In this document: positions 10,328 through 22,312 of the stretch, in pieces | How positions within the stretch are numbered: the first letter of the stretch is position 1 | How the letters are laid out: each line of letters begins with the position of its first letter | From: JARRNJ01 sp037385045 | GTDB taxonomy: Bacteria; Pseudomonadota; Gammaproteobacteria; JASBUN01 | Direction of reading: 5' to 3' | NCBI GenBank assembly: GCA_037385045.1 | Contig: JARRNJ010000002.1 | Coordinates: 16,562 to 80,561, forward strand | Length of the DNA stretch: 64,000 nucleotides | The notes under the pieces: model-generated | Told to the model about the DNA's origin: nothing | The model's database searches: none | Seen by the model: the letters and a program-made list of their open reading frames with translations, nothing else | Made by a program: the position numbers and the translations under genes

Positions 10328-11680
10328 ATGGGCGGTAAGGTATACATCAAGACCCATGGTTGTCAGATGAACGAGTACGATTCCGCCAAGATGGCGGACG
10401 TGCTGCGTGAGTCCCACGGTTTCGAGCGAGCAGACACGCCCGAGGAGGCGGACCTGCTGCTGCTCAACACCTGCTCCATTCGCGAGAAGGCCCAGGAAAA
10501 GGTGTTCTCGCAGCTGGGTGTGTGGAAGGACCTCAAGCGCGAGCGTCCGGGCCTGGTCATCGGTGTCGGCGGCTGCGTGGCGAGCCAGGAAGGCCAAGCT
10601 CTGCGGGAGCGGGCGCCTTTCGTGGATATCGTCTTCGGTCCTCAGACCCTCCACCGACTGCCGCGCATGCTCGACGAGGTGCGGCGCCGACGCGCTGCGG
10701 TGATTGACGTCACTTTCCCCGAAATCGAAAAGTTCGACTGTCTGCCGGCGCCACGGGCCGAGGGGCCCACGGCATTCGTCTCCGTCATGGAAGGCTGCAG
10801 CAAGTACTGCACCTACTGCGTCGTGCCGTACACCCGCGGCGAGGAGGTCAGCCGCCCGTTCGACGACGTCCTGACCGAGGTGGTGCGCCTGGCCGAACAG
10901 GGCGTGCGCGAGGTCAACCTGCTGGGCCAGAACGTCAACGCCTACCGGGGCGTGATGGACGATGGCGACATTGCCGATCTGGCGTTGTTGATCCATTACG
11001 TGGCGGCAGTCGACGGCATCGAACGCATCCGCTACACCACTTCCCATCCGGTGGAGCTGACCGACAGCCTGATCCAGGCCTACGCCGAGGTGCCGCAACT
11101 GGTCGGCCATCTGCATCTGCCGGTGCAAAGCGGCTCGGACCGTGTCCTGGCGTTGATGAAGCGCGGTCACACGGCATTGGAGTACAAGGCCAAGGTGCGG
11201 CGGCTGCGGCAAGCGCGTCCGGACCTCAGCCTGTCGTCGGATTTCATCGTCGGGTTTCCCGGCGAAACGGACGCCGATTTCGAAGCCACCATGAAGCTGA
11301 TCGAGGAGGTGGGCTTTGACCACTCGTTCAGTTTCATTTTCAGTGCCCGGCCCGGAACGCCGGCCGCCGACCTGCCCGACGATGTACCGCTGGAGGTCAA
11401 GAAGGCACGTCTGGCCCGGCTGCAGGCGCGCATCGGCGCGATGGCGAATGCCATCAGTGCGGGCATGATGGGCAGCGTGCAGCGGGTGCTTGTGGACCGC
11501 CCGTCGCGCAAGGACCCGGCGCAGCTGGCGGGGCGTACGGAAAACAACCGGGTCGTCAATTTCGCTGGCCCTGCCGACCTGATCGGCCAGTTCGTCGATG
11601 TGCGCATCACCGAGGCGCTGCCCAACTCCCTGCGCGGCGATTGGTTGCAGGACCGCGGCGGTGTCGCCAACTGGGCCTGA
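10328..11680 (+). CDS. miaB: tRNA-2-methylthio-N6-dimethylallyladenosine synthase
   Basis: Radical-SAM methylthiotransferase that converts i6A37 to ms2i6A37 in tRNAs reading UNN codons. The 450-residue product has the N-terminal UPF0004 domain with three cluster cysteines ([27 protein letters not shown]), the radical-SAM motif in [19 protein letters not shown] (CxxxCxxC), HLPVQSGSD, and a C-terminal TRAM domain (about 380-445). Length and domain order are normal. It heads the conserved miaB-ybeZ-ybeY-ybeX-lnt neighbourhood, separated from ybeZ by 195 bp. Confidence 0.98.
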   Translation: MGGKVYIKTHGCQMNEYDSAKMADVLRESHGFERADTPEEADLLLLNTCSIREKAQEKVFSQLGVWKDLKRERPGLVIGVGGCVASQEGQALRERAPFVDIVFGPQTLHRLPRMLDEVRRRRAAVIDVTFPEIEKFDCLPAPRAEGPTAFVSVMEGCSKYCTYCVVPYTRGEEVSRPFDDVLTEVVRLAEQGVREVNLLGQNVNAYRGVMDDGDIADLALLIHYVAAVDGIERIRYTTSHPVELTDSLIQAYAEVPQLVGHLHLPVQSGSDRVLALMKRGHTALEYKAKVRRLRQARPDLSLSSDFIVGFPGETDADFEATMKLIEEVGFDHSFSFIFSARPGTPAADLPDDVPLEVKKARLARLQARIGAMANAISAGMMGSVQRVLVDRPSRKDPAQLAGRTENNRVVNFAGPADLIGQFVDVRITEALPNSLRGDWLQDRGGVANWA

Positions 11681-11751
11681 GAGCCACCGGTGTACCCCTG
11701 TCCCTCAATCAATCGCATGCGCCGGTGCCGTCGGGTCGGCGTTGGTCTTGC

Positions 11752-11780
11752 TTGCGCCGCCGCCGTTGGCCAACCATACT
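11752..11780 (+). promoter_or_regulatory. candidate sigma-70 promoter for ybeZ-ybeY-ybeX-lnt
   Basis: TTGCGC (11752-11757) and CATACT (11775-11780) are separated by 17 bp, a reasonable -35/-10 pair about 96 bp upstream of the ybeZ start. This is a visual match only. Confidence 0.35.
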
Positions 11781-11875
11781 CGCTCTATGAGCATTGCGGT
11801 GATACGCGCAATTGCGGGTCAGGCCGGGGTGCGCCGGTTGTCGCCAACTGCCTTTGATCCAGTCTGGTTATCCCC

Positions 11876-12853
11876 TTGACCGAGCACCCGAAGACCCTCG
11901 ATGTGATGTTGGAGCCGGCTGACAACGAGCGGCTTGCGAATCTCTGCGGGCTGTTCGACGAAAACCTGCGCCAGCTCGAGCGCCGCCTCGGCGTCGAGAT
12001 CAACAACCGCGCCAACCACTTTCAGGTGATCGGCGAGGAGCGTGCCACACGCGCTGCCGGGGAAGTGCTGAAGCGGCTTTACGATGCCGCTCACCAGGAG
12101 GAGTTGTCGCCGCAGCGCGTCCACCTGCATCTCCAGGACTCGGGCGCCGATCGTCTGCACGAAGGCGACGAGCGGCAGCCGGAAGTGGTGATCCAGACCC
12201 GCAAGTCGCGGGTCCAGGGGCGCGGGCCGAATCAACGCAGTTACCTGCGCGACATTGTCAGTCACGATATCAACTTCGGCATCGGGCCCGCGGGTACCGG
12301 CAAGACCTATCTGGCGGTAGCCTGTGCCGTTGACGCTCTGGAACACGAACGGGTGCAGCGTCTGGTGTTGGTGCGGCCGGCCGTCGAGGCGGGCGAGCGC
12401 CTCGGCTTCCTTCCCGGTGATCTCGCCCAGAAGATCGATCCATACCTGCGCCCGCTCTACGACGCGCTCTACGAGATGCTCGGATTCGAACGGGTGGCAA
12501 AGCTGATCGAACGCAACGTGATCGAAGTGGCTCCGCTGGCCTATATGCGCGGGCGCACGCTGAACGATTCCTTCATTATTCTCGACGAGGCACAAAACAC
12601 CACGGTCGAGCAGATGAAGATGTTCCTCACCCGCATCGGTTTTGGCTCCACCGCCGTGGTCACCGGTGACGTGACCCAGATCGATTTGCCCGACAACCGC
12701 CGCTCGGGTTTGCGCCATGTTGTCGACGTGTTGAAGGAAGTCGAGGGGATCTCGTTTACCTTCTTCAATGCCCGGGACGTGGTCAGGCACCCGCTGGTGC
12801 AGCGCATTGTTTCAGCTTATGACGAATACGATCAAAGCAGGTCGGACGATTGA
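11876..12853 (+). CDS. ybeZ: PhoH-like ATPase YbeZ
   Basis: PhoH-family P-loop ATPase, the usual partner of the YbeY endoribonuclease, implicated in RNA metabolism. The 325-residue protein has an N-terminal region with LEPADNERLANLCG and a PhoH domain (about residues 120-320) with Walker A GPAGTGKTYLA, RPAVEAGERLGFLPGDL, and FIILDEAQNTT (Walker B). The start is TTG at 11876; an in-frame ATG at 11906 would remove only ten residues and is the main alternative. ybeY follows after 29 bp, keeping the conserved order. Confidence 0.94.
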   Translation: MTEHPKTLDVMLEPADNERLANLCGLFDENLRQLERRLGVEINNRANHFQVIGEERATRAAGEVLKRLYDAAHQEELSPQRVHLHLQDSGADRLHEGDERQPEVVIQTRKSRVQGRGPNQRSYLRDIVSHDINFGIGPAGTGKTYLAVACAVDALEHERVQRLVLVRPAVEAGERLGFLPGDLAQKIDPYLRPLYDALYEMLGFERVAKLIERNVIEVAPLAYMRGRTLNDSFIILDEAQNTTVEQMKMFLTRIGFGSTAVVTGDVTQIDLPDNRRSGLRHVVDVLKEVEGISFTFFNARDVVRHPLVQRIVSAYDEYDQSRSDD

Positions 12854-12882
12854 GCGGCGCGAATCCGGTGGGAGCATAGGCC

Positions 12883-13386
12883 ATGGATGAGGAATACGCC
12901 GCGCCGGACCCGGCCGCCGCTGCGCCCGGCGTCGAAGTCCAATATGCGTATGCGGCGCACGACGTGCCGCGCCCGGCGGATTTCCGGGCCTGGGTGGCCC
13001 GTGCGCTGGACGGGCGCAGCGGGCCCGTGGAGTTGACCATCCGGATCGTGGACAGCGCTGAGAGCGCTGCACTGAATGAGCGCTACCGGGGCAAGGCGCG
13101 GCCCACCAATGTGTTGTCGTTTCCCTACGAGCCGCTGCCCGGTGCGGGGGTGCCGCTGTTGGGCGATCTGGTGATCTGTGCCCCGGTGGTGGCCCGCGAA
13201 GCGCGGGAGCAGGGTAAGGAGTCACGTGCGCACTGGGCGCATATGGTGGTGCACGGGGTGCTGCATCTGGTCGGCTACGATCACCAGGAAGAAGGTGAGG
13301 CGCTGGAGATGGAGGCGCTGGAGACGGATATCCTGGCGACCATGGGGTTTCCCGATCCGTACCGGGAGTCCGCATCCGACTCGTGA
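12883..13386 (+). CDS. ybeY: endoribonuclease YbeY (rRNA maturation factor)
   Basis: Zinc-dependent endoribonuclease required for 16S rRNA 3'-end maturation and 70S ribosome quality control. The 167-residue protein has the invariant metal-binding motif in [16 protein letters not shown] (HGxxHLxGYDH) near residues 123-133, and [12 protein letters not shown] upstream of it. The N-terminal 25 residues are Pro/Ala-rich and somewhat longer than usual. Coupling with ybeZ upstream and ybeX downstream (21 bp) is typical. Confidence 0.96.
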   Translation: MDEEYAAPDPAAAAPGVEVQYAYAAHDVPRPADFRAWVARALDGRSGPVELTIRIVDSAESAALNERYRGKARPTNVLSFPYEPLPGAGVPLLGDLVICAPVVAREAREQGKESRAHWAHMVVHGVLHLVGYDHQEEGEALEMEALETDILATMGFPDPYRESASDS

Positions 13387-13407
13387 CAGGGAGATCATTG
13401 AAACACT

Positions 13408-14274
13408 ATGAACGACGACCGACCTAGTACCAACGGTTCCGGGGTCCGCTCGTGGCTGGAGCGCGTCAGCCACGCGCTGTTGGGGGAGCCCCGGGACCGT
13501 GAGCAGCTGCTCGATGTTTTGCATGACGCGCAGAAACGCAATCTGCTCGATCTGGACGCGCTCGCCATGATCGAGGGCGTGCTGCAGGTTTCCGAAATGC
13601 AGGTGCGCGACATCATGATTCCCCGGTCCCAGATGGTGGTGCTGGAACGCGATGCGCCGGTGGAGGAAGTGTTGTCGATCATCGTCCGCTCCGGGCATTC
13701 GCGGTTTCCCGTCATCGGCGACAGCCGCGACGAGGTGGTGGGCATTCTGCTGGCCAAGGACATGCTCTGGTACTACATGGAAGGGGAAAGCAGCGGCTTC
13801 AATATCCGCGAAATGCTGCGCCCCGCGGCCTTTATCCCGGAAAGCAAGCGGCTCAATGTGCTGCTCAAGGAGTTCCGCGCGAGCCGTAACCACATGGCGA
13901 TCGTGGTCGATGAGTATGGCGGGGTGGCCGGCATGGTCACCATCGAGGACGTCATCGAGCAGATCGTCGGCGAAATCGAGGACGAGCACGACATCGAGGA
14001 AGGCGCCTATATCCTCGAGCACGACAGCAGCCACTACACGGTCAAGGCGCTCACGCCCATCGAGGACTTCAACGAGCATTTCGGCACCCGTTTCAGTGAT
14101 GAGGAATTCGACACGGTCGGGGGATTGCTGTTGAACCGGCTCGGTCACATGCCCAAACGGGGCGAGCTGATCAAAGTCGATGCACTCACCTTCAAGGTGC
14201 TGCGCGCCGATAACCGCCGCGTCCATCTTTTGCAGGTGACGGTAGAACCGCCGCCGGCTGAGCCGCAAGGATAG
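13408..14274 (+). CDS. ybeX: CBS-domain protein YbeX/CorC family
   Basis: Cytosolic CorC/HlyC-type protein with two CBS domains and a C-terminal CorC_HlyC transporter-associated domain, associated with magnesium/cobalt resistance and ribosome function in other bacteria. The 288-residue sequence lacks membrane segments. QVRDIMIPRSQMVVL opens the first CBS domain, HMAIVVDEYGGVAGMVTIED ends the second, and the C-terminal domain (about 205-285) contains DTVGGLLLNRLGHMP. It is the usual neighbour between ybeY and lnt. Confidence 0.95.
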   Translation: MNDDRPSTNGSGVRSWLERVSHALLGEPRDREQLLDVLHDAQKRNLLDLDALAMIEGVLQVSEMQVRDIMIPRSQMVVLERDAPVEEVLSIIVRSGHSRFPVIGDSRDEVVGILLAKDMLWYYMEGESSGFNIREMLRPAAFIPESKRLNVLLKEFRASRNHMAIVVDEYGGVAGMVTIEDVIEQIVGEIEDEHDIEEGAYILEHDSSHYTVKALTPIEDFNEHFGTRFSDEEFDTVGGLLLNRLGHMPKRGELIKVDALTFKVLRADNRRVHLLQVTVEPPPAEPQG

Positions 14275-14373
14275 ACCGACGGTGGCTACCGCTCCCGGCC
14301 GACCGCACGCCGCGGGCTGCCCGTTCGCGGCGCCCGGGGCGGCCATGCGACGCAATCGACGACCGGTGACTTG

Positions 14374-15882
14374 ATGCCCGTCCGCTGGCGATCATGGGCA
14401 GGCGACGGCGCCAGCCTGGCCGCGGGCCTGGTGGCGCCGGCGGCGTTCGCTCCCCTGGGCTTGCATCTGCTGGCAATCCCGTCTCTGGCGATACTGTTCC
14501 TGCTCTGGCGTGATGCCAGTCCCCGGCGCGCGTTTTGGCGCGGCTGGTTGTTCGGGTTCGGGCTGTTTGGCGCCGGTGTGCACTGGGTTTACCACAGCAT
14601 GCATGTGTTCGGTCACATGGCGGCGCCCGTGGCCGTGCTGTTCACCGCCGTGTTCGCCATGTTGCTGGCGCTGTACCCGGCCCTGGCCGGCTACATCAGC
14701 AACCGCTGGTCGATCCCGGCCGCGGCCGGCCGGCTGCTGATTCTTTATCCGGCGGTATGGACGCTGATCGAGTGGTTCCGCGGCTGGTTTCTGACCGGGT
14801 TCCCGTGGCTGGACCTGGGCTACAGCCAGGTCGGTGCGCCGTTGCAGGGGCTGGCCCCGATCACCGGCGTCTACGGTGTCACCTGGGCGGTGGCGTTCAC
14901 GGCCGGGGTGGTGGCGCTGCTGGTGGGTTGGCCCCGCGCACGCCAGGCACTGATTGCTTCGGGCGTGGCGATTGCCCTGTGGGGCGGCGCCTGGGCGGTG
15001 GGTATGGTGGAGTGGACCCGGCCCGCCGGCCCCGCGTTTCAGGCCAGCCTGGTGCAGGGCGATACCCCCCAGAGGCTGAAGTGGGATGCCCGCCAGCTCA
15101 ATGCCATTCTCAGCGGCTATGCCCGGGCCACCGAGCGGCACTGGAGCAGCCGCCTGATCGTGTGGCCCGAGACGGCGGTGCCGGCGTTCTACCGCGACGT
15201 TGAACGGCCGTTTCTGGATCCGCTGGCTGCCCTGGCCCGCGCTCACCACAGCGACCTGCTGATCGGGTTGCCGGTCCAGGATCCCCGCTCAGGGCATTAC
15301 TACAATGCCATGATGAGCCTGGGGAGCCAGCGGGATTTCTACTATAAGCGCCACTTGGTGCCGTTCGGCGAATACGTGCCGCTGCGCGGTGTGCTGCAGA
15401 ATCTGCTGGACGTGTTGCATGTGCCCATGTCCGCCTTCAGCAGCGGCGCCGCGGACCAGCCGCCGTTGCGGGCCGCCGGTTATCCGGTGGCGGTGGCCAT
15501 CTGTTACGAGATCGCCTTCGGCGACGAATTGCGCAGTTTCCTCCCGCGGGCGGCGTTCCTGGTCAACGCCAGCAACAATGCCTGGTTCGGTGATTCCAGT
15601 GCGCCTTACCAGATGCTGGAAATGGGCCGCATGCGGGCACTGGAAGCCCAGCGCTATCTGCTCAGCGCTACCAACAACGGCATGACCGCCATCGTCGACG
15701 ACCACGGGCGGGTACGGCATGAGGCCCCCAGGTCCGTAGTCACGGTGTTGACGGGGCGGGTGCAGCCCCGCTCCGGCGCCACCCCCTACGTGTTGGCCGG
15801 TGACAAGCCGGTGCTGGCGGCCCTGGTGCTGGTGCTGGCAGTGGGATGGTGGCCGACCCGTCGCGGGCGCGGACGCGCCTAG
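14374..15882 (+). CDS. lnt: apolipoprotein N-acyltransferase
   Basis: Inner-membrane enzyme that N-acylates the diacylglyceryl cysteine of lipoproteins, the last maturation step. The 502-residue protein has roughly six N-terminal membrane helices (to about residue 200), a periplasmic nitrilase-fold domain with catalytic Glu in VWPETAVPAFY, Lys in YYKRHLVPFGEYVPL and Cys in AICYEIAFGDE, and a final C-terminal helix. ATG at 14374 directly follows an in-frame TTG at 14371. Its TAG stop (15880-15882) forms the outermost bases of the inverted repeat that bounds the neighbouring intergenic element. Confidence 0.96.
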   Translation: MPVRWRSWAGDGASLAAGLVAPAAFAPLGLHLLAIPSLAILFLLWRDASPRRAFWRGWLFGFGLFGAGVHWVYHSMHVFGHMAAPVAVLFTAVFAMLLALYPALAGYISNRWSIPAAAGRLLILYPAVWTLIEWFRGWFLTGFPWLDLGYSQVGAPLQGLAPITGVYGVTWAVAFTAGVVALLVGWPRARQALIASGVAIALWGGAWAVGMVEWTRPAGPAFQASLVQGDTPQRLKWDARQLNAILSGYARATERHWSSRLIVWPETAVPAFYRDVERPFLDPLAALARAHHSDLLIGLPVQDPRSGHYYNAMMSLGSQRDFYYKRHLVPFGEYVPLRGVLQNLLDVLHVPMSAFSSGAADQPPLRAAGYPVAVAICYEIAFGDELRSFLPRAAFLVNASNNAWFGDSSAPYQMLEMGRMRALEAQRYLLSATNNGMTAIVDDHGRVRHEAPRSVVTVLTGRVQPRSGATPYVLAGDKPVLAALVLVLAVGWWPTRRGRGRA

Positions 15883-16073
15883 CCTGCATGTTGCGCCAGC
15901 CGGCTGCAGGCCGGCTTGGAAGTGACTGACTGAGCTGATGAATGTGTTACCGATTGGCGGAACGTTGAACGTGCAGTTCGTAACCGGCCTGCGCTCTATC
16001 CGGGCCCTGGCTGGTCCAGGCGCGCCCGTGCTTGCTGTTGATCGGCCCCGTCCCTGGGCCCCGCCCCTGTCGG

Positions 16074-16095
16074 GGCCAACGCGATCGCGTTGGCC
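16074..16095. repeat. perfect 22-bp palindrome inside element A
   Basis: A perfect self-complementary 22-mer centred on GCGATCGC, with arms GGCCAACGC and GCGTTGGCC. The central eight bases are the highly iterated palindrome HIP1 of cyanobacteria, but here it is single and probably coincidental. It directly abuts a CCCC-TGTC-GGGG hairpin on the left and a 9-bp-stem hairpin (16095-16117) on the right. Confidence 0.9.
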
Positions 16096-16123
16096 AAATT
16101 TGCTTCAGGCAAATTTGTCACTC

Positions 16124-16147
16124 AAGTCATAGCTACGGCTATGACTT
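16124..16147. repeat. 10-bp-stem hairpin with TACG tetraloop inside element A
   Basis: Arms AAGTCATAGC and GCTATGACTT pair perfectly around TACG. In copy B the same place reads CAGC-TTCG-GCTATG: the stem is shorter, but a stable TTCG tetraloop is present. Confidence 0.9.
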
Positions 16148-16234
16148 TTACCCTCTCGGGTATAAACCCTCCAGAGCGGCGCCCGGCCGCGCCTGTCCTG
16201 CACCGGCATCCCGGATGCTGGTGCAACATGCAGG

Positions 16235-16753
16235 CTAGCGGCTTTTGCGCCCGAAGCTGGTGCCGTGGCAGCGGGGGCAGGGGGGGATGTGTCCGGCCTG
16301 CTTGAAATGCAGCTGTTCGCCGCATTCACGGCATTCCAGCGTGCCGGGACCGGCAATCTCGCCGCTGTGGTACTCCCCCTGGTGGCTCAGGTCTTCCTCG
16401 AACTGCAGCATTTCCAGCCGGGTCTTGTCCGCTACCGAGGTCAGCAGGTCGAGCAGGGAATACTCGATCAGTTCCAGGTCCATGTGCAGCCAGTCGCGCA
16501 GCTCGTGCCCGGTGCGCGCCAGGTAGCTGCCGGCGTCCTGCATGTCGCGCTGCACCCAGTCCGATACGCGGGCGGCTTCTTCACGGCTGAGTTCACCGAG
16601 ATTGACCGCCGTGTCACGGGCGTGCCGAAGCGCCTGGTTGAGGGTGTCGACGCCATCATCGGCACGGCTCAGTGCTTCCTGCACCCGCTGCATCATCGCG
16701 TGGTAGGCGCCTTCGAGCCGTTCGTTGGGTTTGTGCGAATCGTTATTGTCCAT
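16235..16753 (-). CDS. ybeL: zinc-ribbon protein, YbeL/DUF1451 family
   Basis: Small cytoplasmic protein of unknown function, conserved next to leuS in gammaproteobacteria. The 172-residue product is largely helical and charged, with LSREEAARVSDWVQRD and TGHELRDWLHMDLELIE. It ends in a zinc ribbon with two CxxC pairs, CRECGEQLHF and CPRCHGTSF. The start at 16753 (MDNNDSHKPNERLEGAYHAM) matches the family; a longer in-frame form to 16813 adds residues without similarity. The TAG stop falls in the right inverted repeat of element A. It is divergent from leuS over 156 bp. Confidence 0.9.
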   Translation of the reverse strand: MDNNDSHKPNERLEGAYHAMMQRVQEALSRADDGVDTLNQALRHARDTAVNLGELSREEAARVSDWVQRDMQDAGSYLARTGHELRDWLHMDLELIEYSLLDLLTSVADKTRLEMLQFEEDLSHQGEYHSGEIAGPGTLECRECGEQLHFKQAGHIPPCPRCHGTSFGRKSR

Positions 16754-16786
16754 CGGTTTCGACTGCCGTGTGGGATTACGGCATAG

Positions 16787-19363
<2,577 letters not shown>

Positions 19364-19367
19364 TGCC

Positions 19368-19910
19368 ATGGGCGTGATGATGACAAAGCCTGAGTGGAAA
19401 CGCGGAAACCGGGCGGCCGGTGCCTTGCGGCGGCTGTGGTTCGCGGCTGCAGTCACGGCGCTCGCGGGCTGCGGCTTTCACCTGCGGGGCGCAGTGCCCC
19501 TTCCCGCCGTGATGCACAAGACCTACGTGGACGGCGATTCCACCACCACTCTGGTGCGGGAGCTCAAGCTTGGCCTGCGCGGTGGGGGCGTGCAAGTGGT
19601 GCGCGAGCCGATCCAGGCAACCGCCATCCTCCGCATCATCGAGGCGCGCCAGACCAGCCGGGTGCTGTCGGTGGACGCGACCGGCCAGGTGCGTGAGTAT
19701 GAGCTCAGCTTCGCGGTCCGGTATGTGTTGACCGGCGCCCATGGCGCGCAGCTGGCCGCGCCGCAGCGCGTAGTGGTGGTGCGCAACTACACCTTCGATC
19801 CCAACAATCCGCTGGCAAAGGCCAACGAGAAGGAACTGCTGCGCAAAGAGATGGAGCGGGACGCCGCGCGTGGCATCCTGCGACGGCTGCGTTATGTCGA
19901 AGCCAAGTGA
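19368..19910 (+). CDS. lptE: LPS-assembly lipoprotein LptE
   Basis: Outer-membrane lipoprotein that plugs LptD and helps insert lipopolysaccharide. The 180-residue precursor has a lipoprotein signal with lipobox LAGC followed by GFHLRGAVPLP, the classic LptE N-terminus. RQTSRVLSVDATGQVREYEL and the conserved C-terminus REMERDAARGILRRLRYVEA-like segment (KEMERDAARGILRRL) support it. Several in-frame starts exist (TTG 19350, ATG 19368, 19377, 19380); 19368 gives a normal signal peptide without overlapping leuS. It sits between leuS and holA as in most gammaproteobacteria. Confidence 0.93.
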   Translation: MGVMMTKPEWKRGNRAAGALRRLWFAAAVTALAGCGFHLRGAVPLPAVMHKTYVDGDSTTTLVRELKLGLRGGGVQVVREPIQATAILRIIEARQTSRVLSVDATGQVREYELSFAVRYVLTGAHGAQLAAPQRVVVVRNYTFDPNNPLAKANEKELLRKEMERDAARGILRRLRYVEAK

Positions 19911-19949
19911 AGGTTTGCGGCCCGCATCGCGGGAATCCGCGCTCAGTCC

Positions 19950-21032
19950 ATGCGCATGAAGCCCGAACAATTGCCGGGGCATCTGGCCGCGGAACTTGCG
20001 GCTGTATACCTGCTGAGCGGCGATGAGCCATTGCAGCTGCTGGAGGCGGCCGACGCCATCCGCGGGCGGGCGCGTGAATCGGGGTACGTCGACCGTCAGG
20101 TGATGAACGCCGATCGGAGTTTCGATTGGGGCGCGCTGGCCGAGGCGGCGGGTTCCCTGTCGCTGTTTGCCGAGCGTCGCGTGGTTGACCTGCGCCTGGC
20201 GGGCAAGCCGCCGGAAGCGGGCGCCAGGGCGCTGCTCGCCTGGGGCGAGTCTCCGCCTCCCGACACCCTGCTATTGGTTACCTGCCCGAAGCTGGACAAG
20301 GCGGTGATCAGCCGTGCCAAATGGGTGCAGCAGCTGGACCGGATCGGCGTCGTGATCCAGGTCTGGCCGGTGGACGAACGGATGCTGCCCCAATGGGTCC
20401 AGCGCCGCATGCAGGCGCGGGGCCTGCGCCCCTCGCGGGAGGCGGTGGCCATGTTGGCCGAGCGGGTGGAGGGCAATCTGCTCGCCGCGGCCCAGGAGAT
20501 CGAGAAGCTGGTGCTGCTCCGCGGCGCCGGCCGGATCGACGCCGACGCGGTGGCGGCGGCGGTGGCCGACAGCGCGCGCTTTGACGTTTTCGGACTGGTC
20601 GACAGCGCGCTGGCCGGCAAGGCCGAGCGCACCGTGCGCATGCTCGGCGGACTGCGCGCCGAAGGGGTGGCGCCGCCGCTGGTGGTCTGGGCCCTGACCC
20701 GCGAAGTGCGCGCGCTCACGGAAATGGCGGCCGAGGCGGCGGGCGGTACTCCCATCGAGCAGGTTTTTGCGCGGCACAAGGTCTGGGAGCGCCGCAAGCC
20801 GTTGCTGCGTGCAGCGCTGAAACGGCGTACGGCGGCCGGCTGGTACGGCCTGCTGCGCCGTTGCGGCCTGGCCGAGCGCGTGGCCAAGGGCGCCGCAGTA
20901 GGAAACCCCTGGGACGAACTGTTACAATTGGGCCTGGAATTGGCCGGAGCCGGGGGCCTGCGCGCGGGGTTGTGGGACTCGCTGCCGGCTGCCATGAGCG
21001 GCCCTACGGGCCCGGAGAAGCGGGAAACATGA
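19950..21032 (+). CDS. holA: DNA polymerase III subunit delta
   Basis: Delta subunit of the clamp loader, which opens the beta clamp. The 360-residue protein starts [20 protein letters not shown] (ATG 19950; 19956 is an alternative), followed by [19 protein letters not shown] and [20 protein letters not shown], typical HolA segments, with [19 protein letters not shown] marking the AAA+ lid region. It lies downstream of lptE and overlaps proA by four bases (ATGA at 21029-21032), so the two are translationally coupled. Confidence 0.95.
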   Translation: MRMKPEQLPGHLAAELAAVYLLSGDEPLQLLEAADAIRGRARESGYVDRQVMNADRSFDWGALAEAAGSLSLFAERRVVDLRLAGKPPEAGARALLAWGESPPPDTLLLVTCPKLDKAVISRAKWVQQLDRIGVVIQVWPVDERMLPQWVQRRMQARGLRPSREAVAMLAERVEGNLLAAAQEIEKLVLLRGAGRIDADAVAAAVADSARFDVFGLVDSALAGKAERTVRMLGGLRAEGVAPPLVVWALTREVRALTEMAAEAAGGTPIEQVFARHKVWERRKPLLRAALKRRTAAGWYGLLRRCGLAERVAKGAAVGNPWDELLQLGLELAGAGGLRAGLWDSLPAAMSGPTGPEKRET

Positions 21033-22312
21033 GCGCTAGTCCTGAATCCATAACCCTGGACGTTCACGCCTACATGGCGGCCGTGGGGCGCCAGGCGCGG
21101 GCGGCCGCACGGGCCATGGCGCGGGCTGACAGCGCGGCCAAGAACGCCGCCCTGGAGGCCATGGCGGACGCGTTGGAGCGTTCGCGGGAGGCGCTGCGCA
21201 GCGCCAACGTCCAGGATCTCGAGGCCGGCCGGCAAGGCGGCCTCAGCGCGGCGCTGCTCGACCGCCTGGAGTTGACCGATGCCCGCATCGACGCCATGGC
21301 CGCGGGCCTGCGGCAGGTGGCCGCCCTGGCCGACCCGGTGGGCGAGATCGCCGACCTACGCTACCGCCCGTCGGGCATCCAGGTGGGGCGTATGCGGGTG
21401 CCCATCGGGGTCATCGGCATCATTTACGAATCCCGTCCCAACGTGACCGCGGATGCTGCCGCGCTGTGCCTGAAAGCCGGCAACGCGGCTGTGCTGCGCG
21501 GCGGCTCGGAAGCCATTCACTCCAACCAAGCCATTGCCGAGTGCATCCGCGAGGGCTTGCGCCAGGCGGGCCTGCCCCTGGACGCGGTGCAGGTGGTGGC
21601 GACCACCGATCGGGCCGCCGTGGGCGAGCTGATCACTATGCCGGAATACGTCGACGTCATCGTTCCCCGGGGCGGCAAGGGCTTGATCGAGCGCATCAGC
21701 CGCGACGCACGGGTGCCGGTGATCAAACACCTGGACGGCGTCTGCCACGTCTACATCGACGATGAGGCCGACCTGGAAAAGGCCGTGCAAATCGCCTTCA
21801 ACGCCAAGACCCAGCGCTACGGCACCTGCAACACCATGGAGACGCTGCTGGTGGCCGAGGGCGTGGCGGCCGACGTGCTGCCGGAGCTGGGACGCATGTA
21901 TCAGGAGGTGGGCGTCGAGCTGCGTGGTTGCGATACGGCGCGGACGCTGACCCCGGGCATGGCCGCCGCCACCGACGCCGATTGGGACGCCGAGTACCTG
22001 GCGCCGATCCTGGCGGTGCGGGTGGTGAAGGATCTGGACGAGGCCATCGAGCATATCGAGCGGCACGGTTCCCATCACACCGACGCCATCGTCACCGAGA
22101 ATTACACGCGCGCGCGGCGCTTCATGCGCGAGGTGGATTCAAGCTCCGTGATGGTCAACGCGTCAACGCGCTTCGCCGACGGGTTCGAGTACGGCCTTGG
22201 CGCCGAGATCGGGATCAGCACCGACAAGCTTCACGCCCGTGGTCCCGTGGGGCTGGAAGGACTGACCACGCAGAAGTTCGTGGTGTTGGGTGATGGACAC
22301 ATCCGGAGCTAG
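21029..22312 (+). CDS. proA: gamma-glutamyl phosphate reductase
   Basis: NADPH-dependent reduction of gamma-glutamyl phosphate to the semialdehyde in proline biosynthesis. The 427-residue protein belongs to the aldehyde dehydrogenase superfamily. [35 protein letters not shown] and [12 protein letters not shown] (with the catalytic Cys) are ProA signatures, and [20 protein letters not shown] is near the C-terminus. ATG at 21029 overlaps the holA stop. The partner proB is not in the window. Confidence 0.98.
   Translation: MSASPESITLDVHAYMAAVGRQARAAARAMARADSAAKNAALEAMADALERSREALRSANVQDLEAGRQGGLSAALLDRLELTDARIDAMAAGLRQVAALADPVGEIADLRYRPSGIQVGRMRVPIGVIGIIYESRPNVTADAAALCLKAGNAAVLRGGSEAIHSNQAIAECIREGLRQAGLPLDAVQVVATTDRAAVGELITMPEYVDVIVPRGGKGLIERISRDARVPVIKHLDGVCHVYIDDEADLEKAVQIAFNAKTQRYGTCNTMETLLVAEGVAADVLPELGRMYQEVGVELRGCDTARTLTPGMAAATDADWDAEYLAPILAVRVVKDLDEAIEHIERHGSHHTDAIVTENYTRARRFMREVDSSSVMVNASTRFADGFEYGLGAEIGISTDKLHARGPVGLEGLTTQKFVVLGDGHIRS

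Larger units (their letters stand above)
15880..16237. repeat. palindromic intergenic element, copy A, with terminal inverted repeats
   Basis: The whole lnt-ybeL gap is one 358-bp structured element. Its ends, 15880-15900 and 16217-16237, are inverted repeats of 21 bp with a single mismatch and share the core TTGCGCCAGC. They include the stop codons of both convergent flanking genes. Inside are successive hairpins at 15898-15916, 16064-16075, 16074-16095, 16095-16117, 16124-16147, 16149-16162 and 16199-16225. A homologous element lies at 49042-49568. No transposase is encoded, so it would be non-autonomous if mobile. It may also act as a bidirectional transcription terminator. Confidence 0.8.
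16032..16238 (+). other. short open frame in element A matching the frame in element B
   Basis: Read in this frame, the element gives ICHSSHSYGYDFYPLGYK and then RACPAPASRMLVQHAG. Element B gives [18 protein letters not shown] and [12 protein letters not shown]. In the tail, five of the aligned codons differ only at the third base (Ser, Ala, Pro, Ala, Arg). The upstream similarity (RALAGPGAPVLAV here, [13 protein letters not shown] in B) lies in another frame (15938-16132), so copy A would be frameshifted and broken. Either the element once encoded a peptide, or the agreement reflects recent divergence. No ribosome-binding site was seen. Confidence 0.3.

Noticed and set aside
16078..16091. 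Cyanobacterial HIP1 (GCGATCGC) as evidence of transfer
   Set aside because: Only one instance, lying inside a larger palindrome, in an otherwise gammaproteobacterial context.
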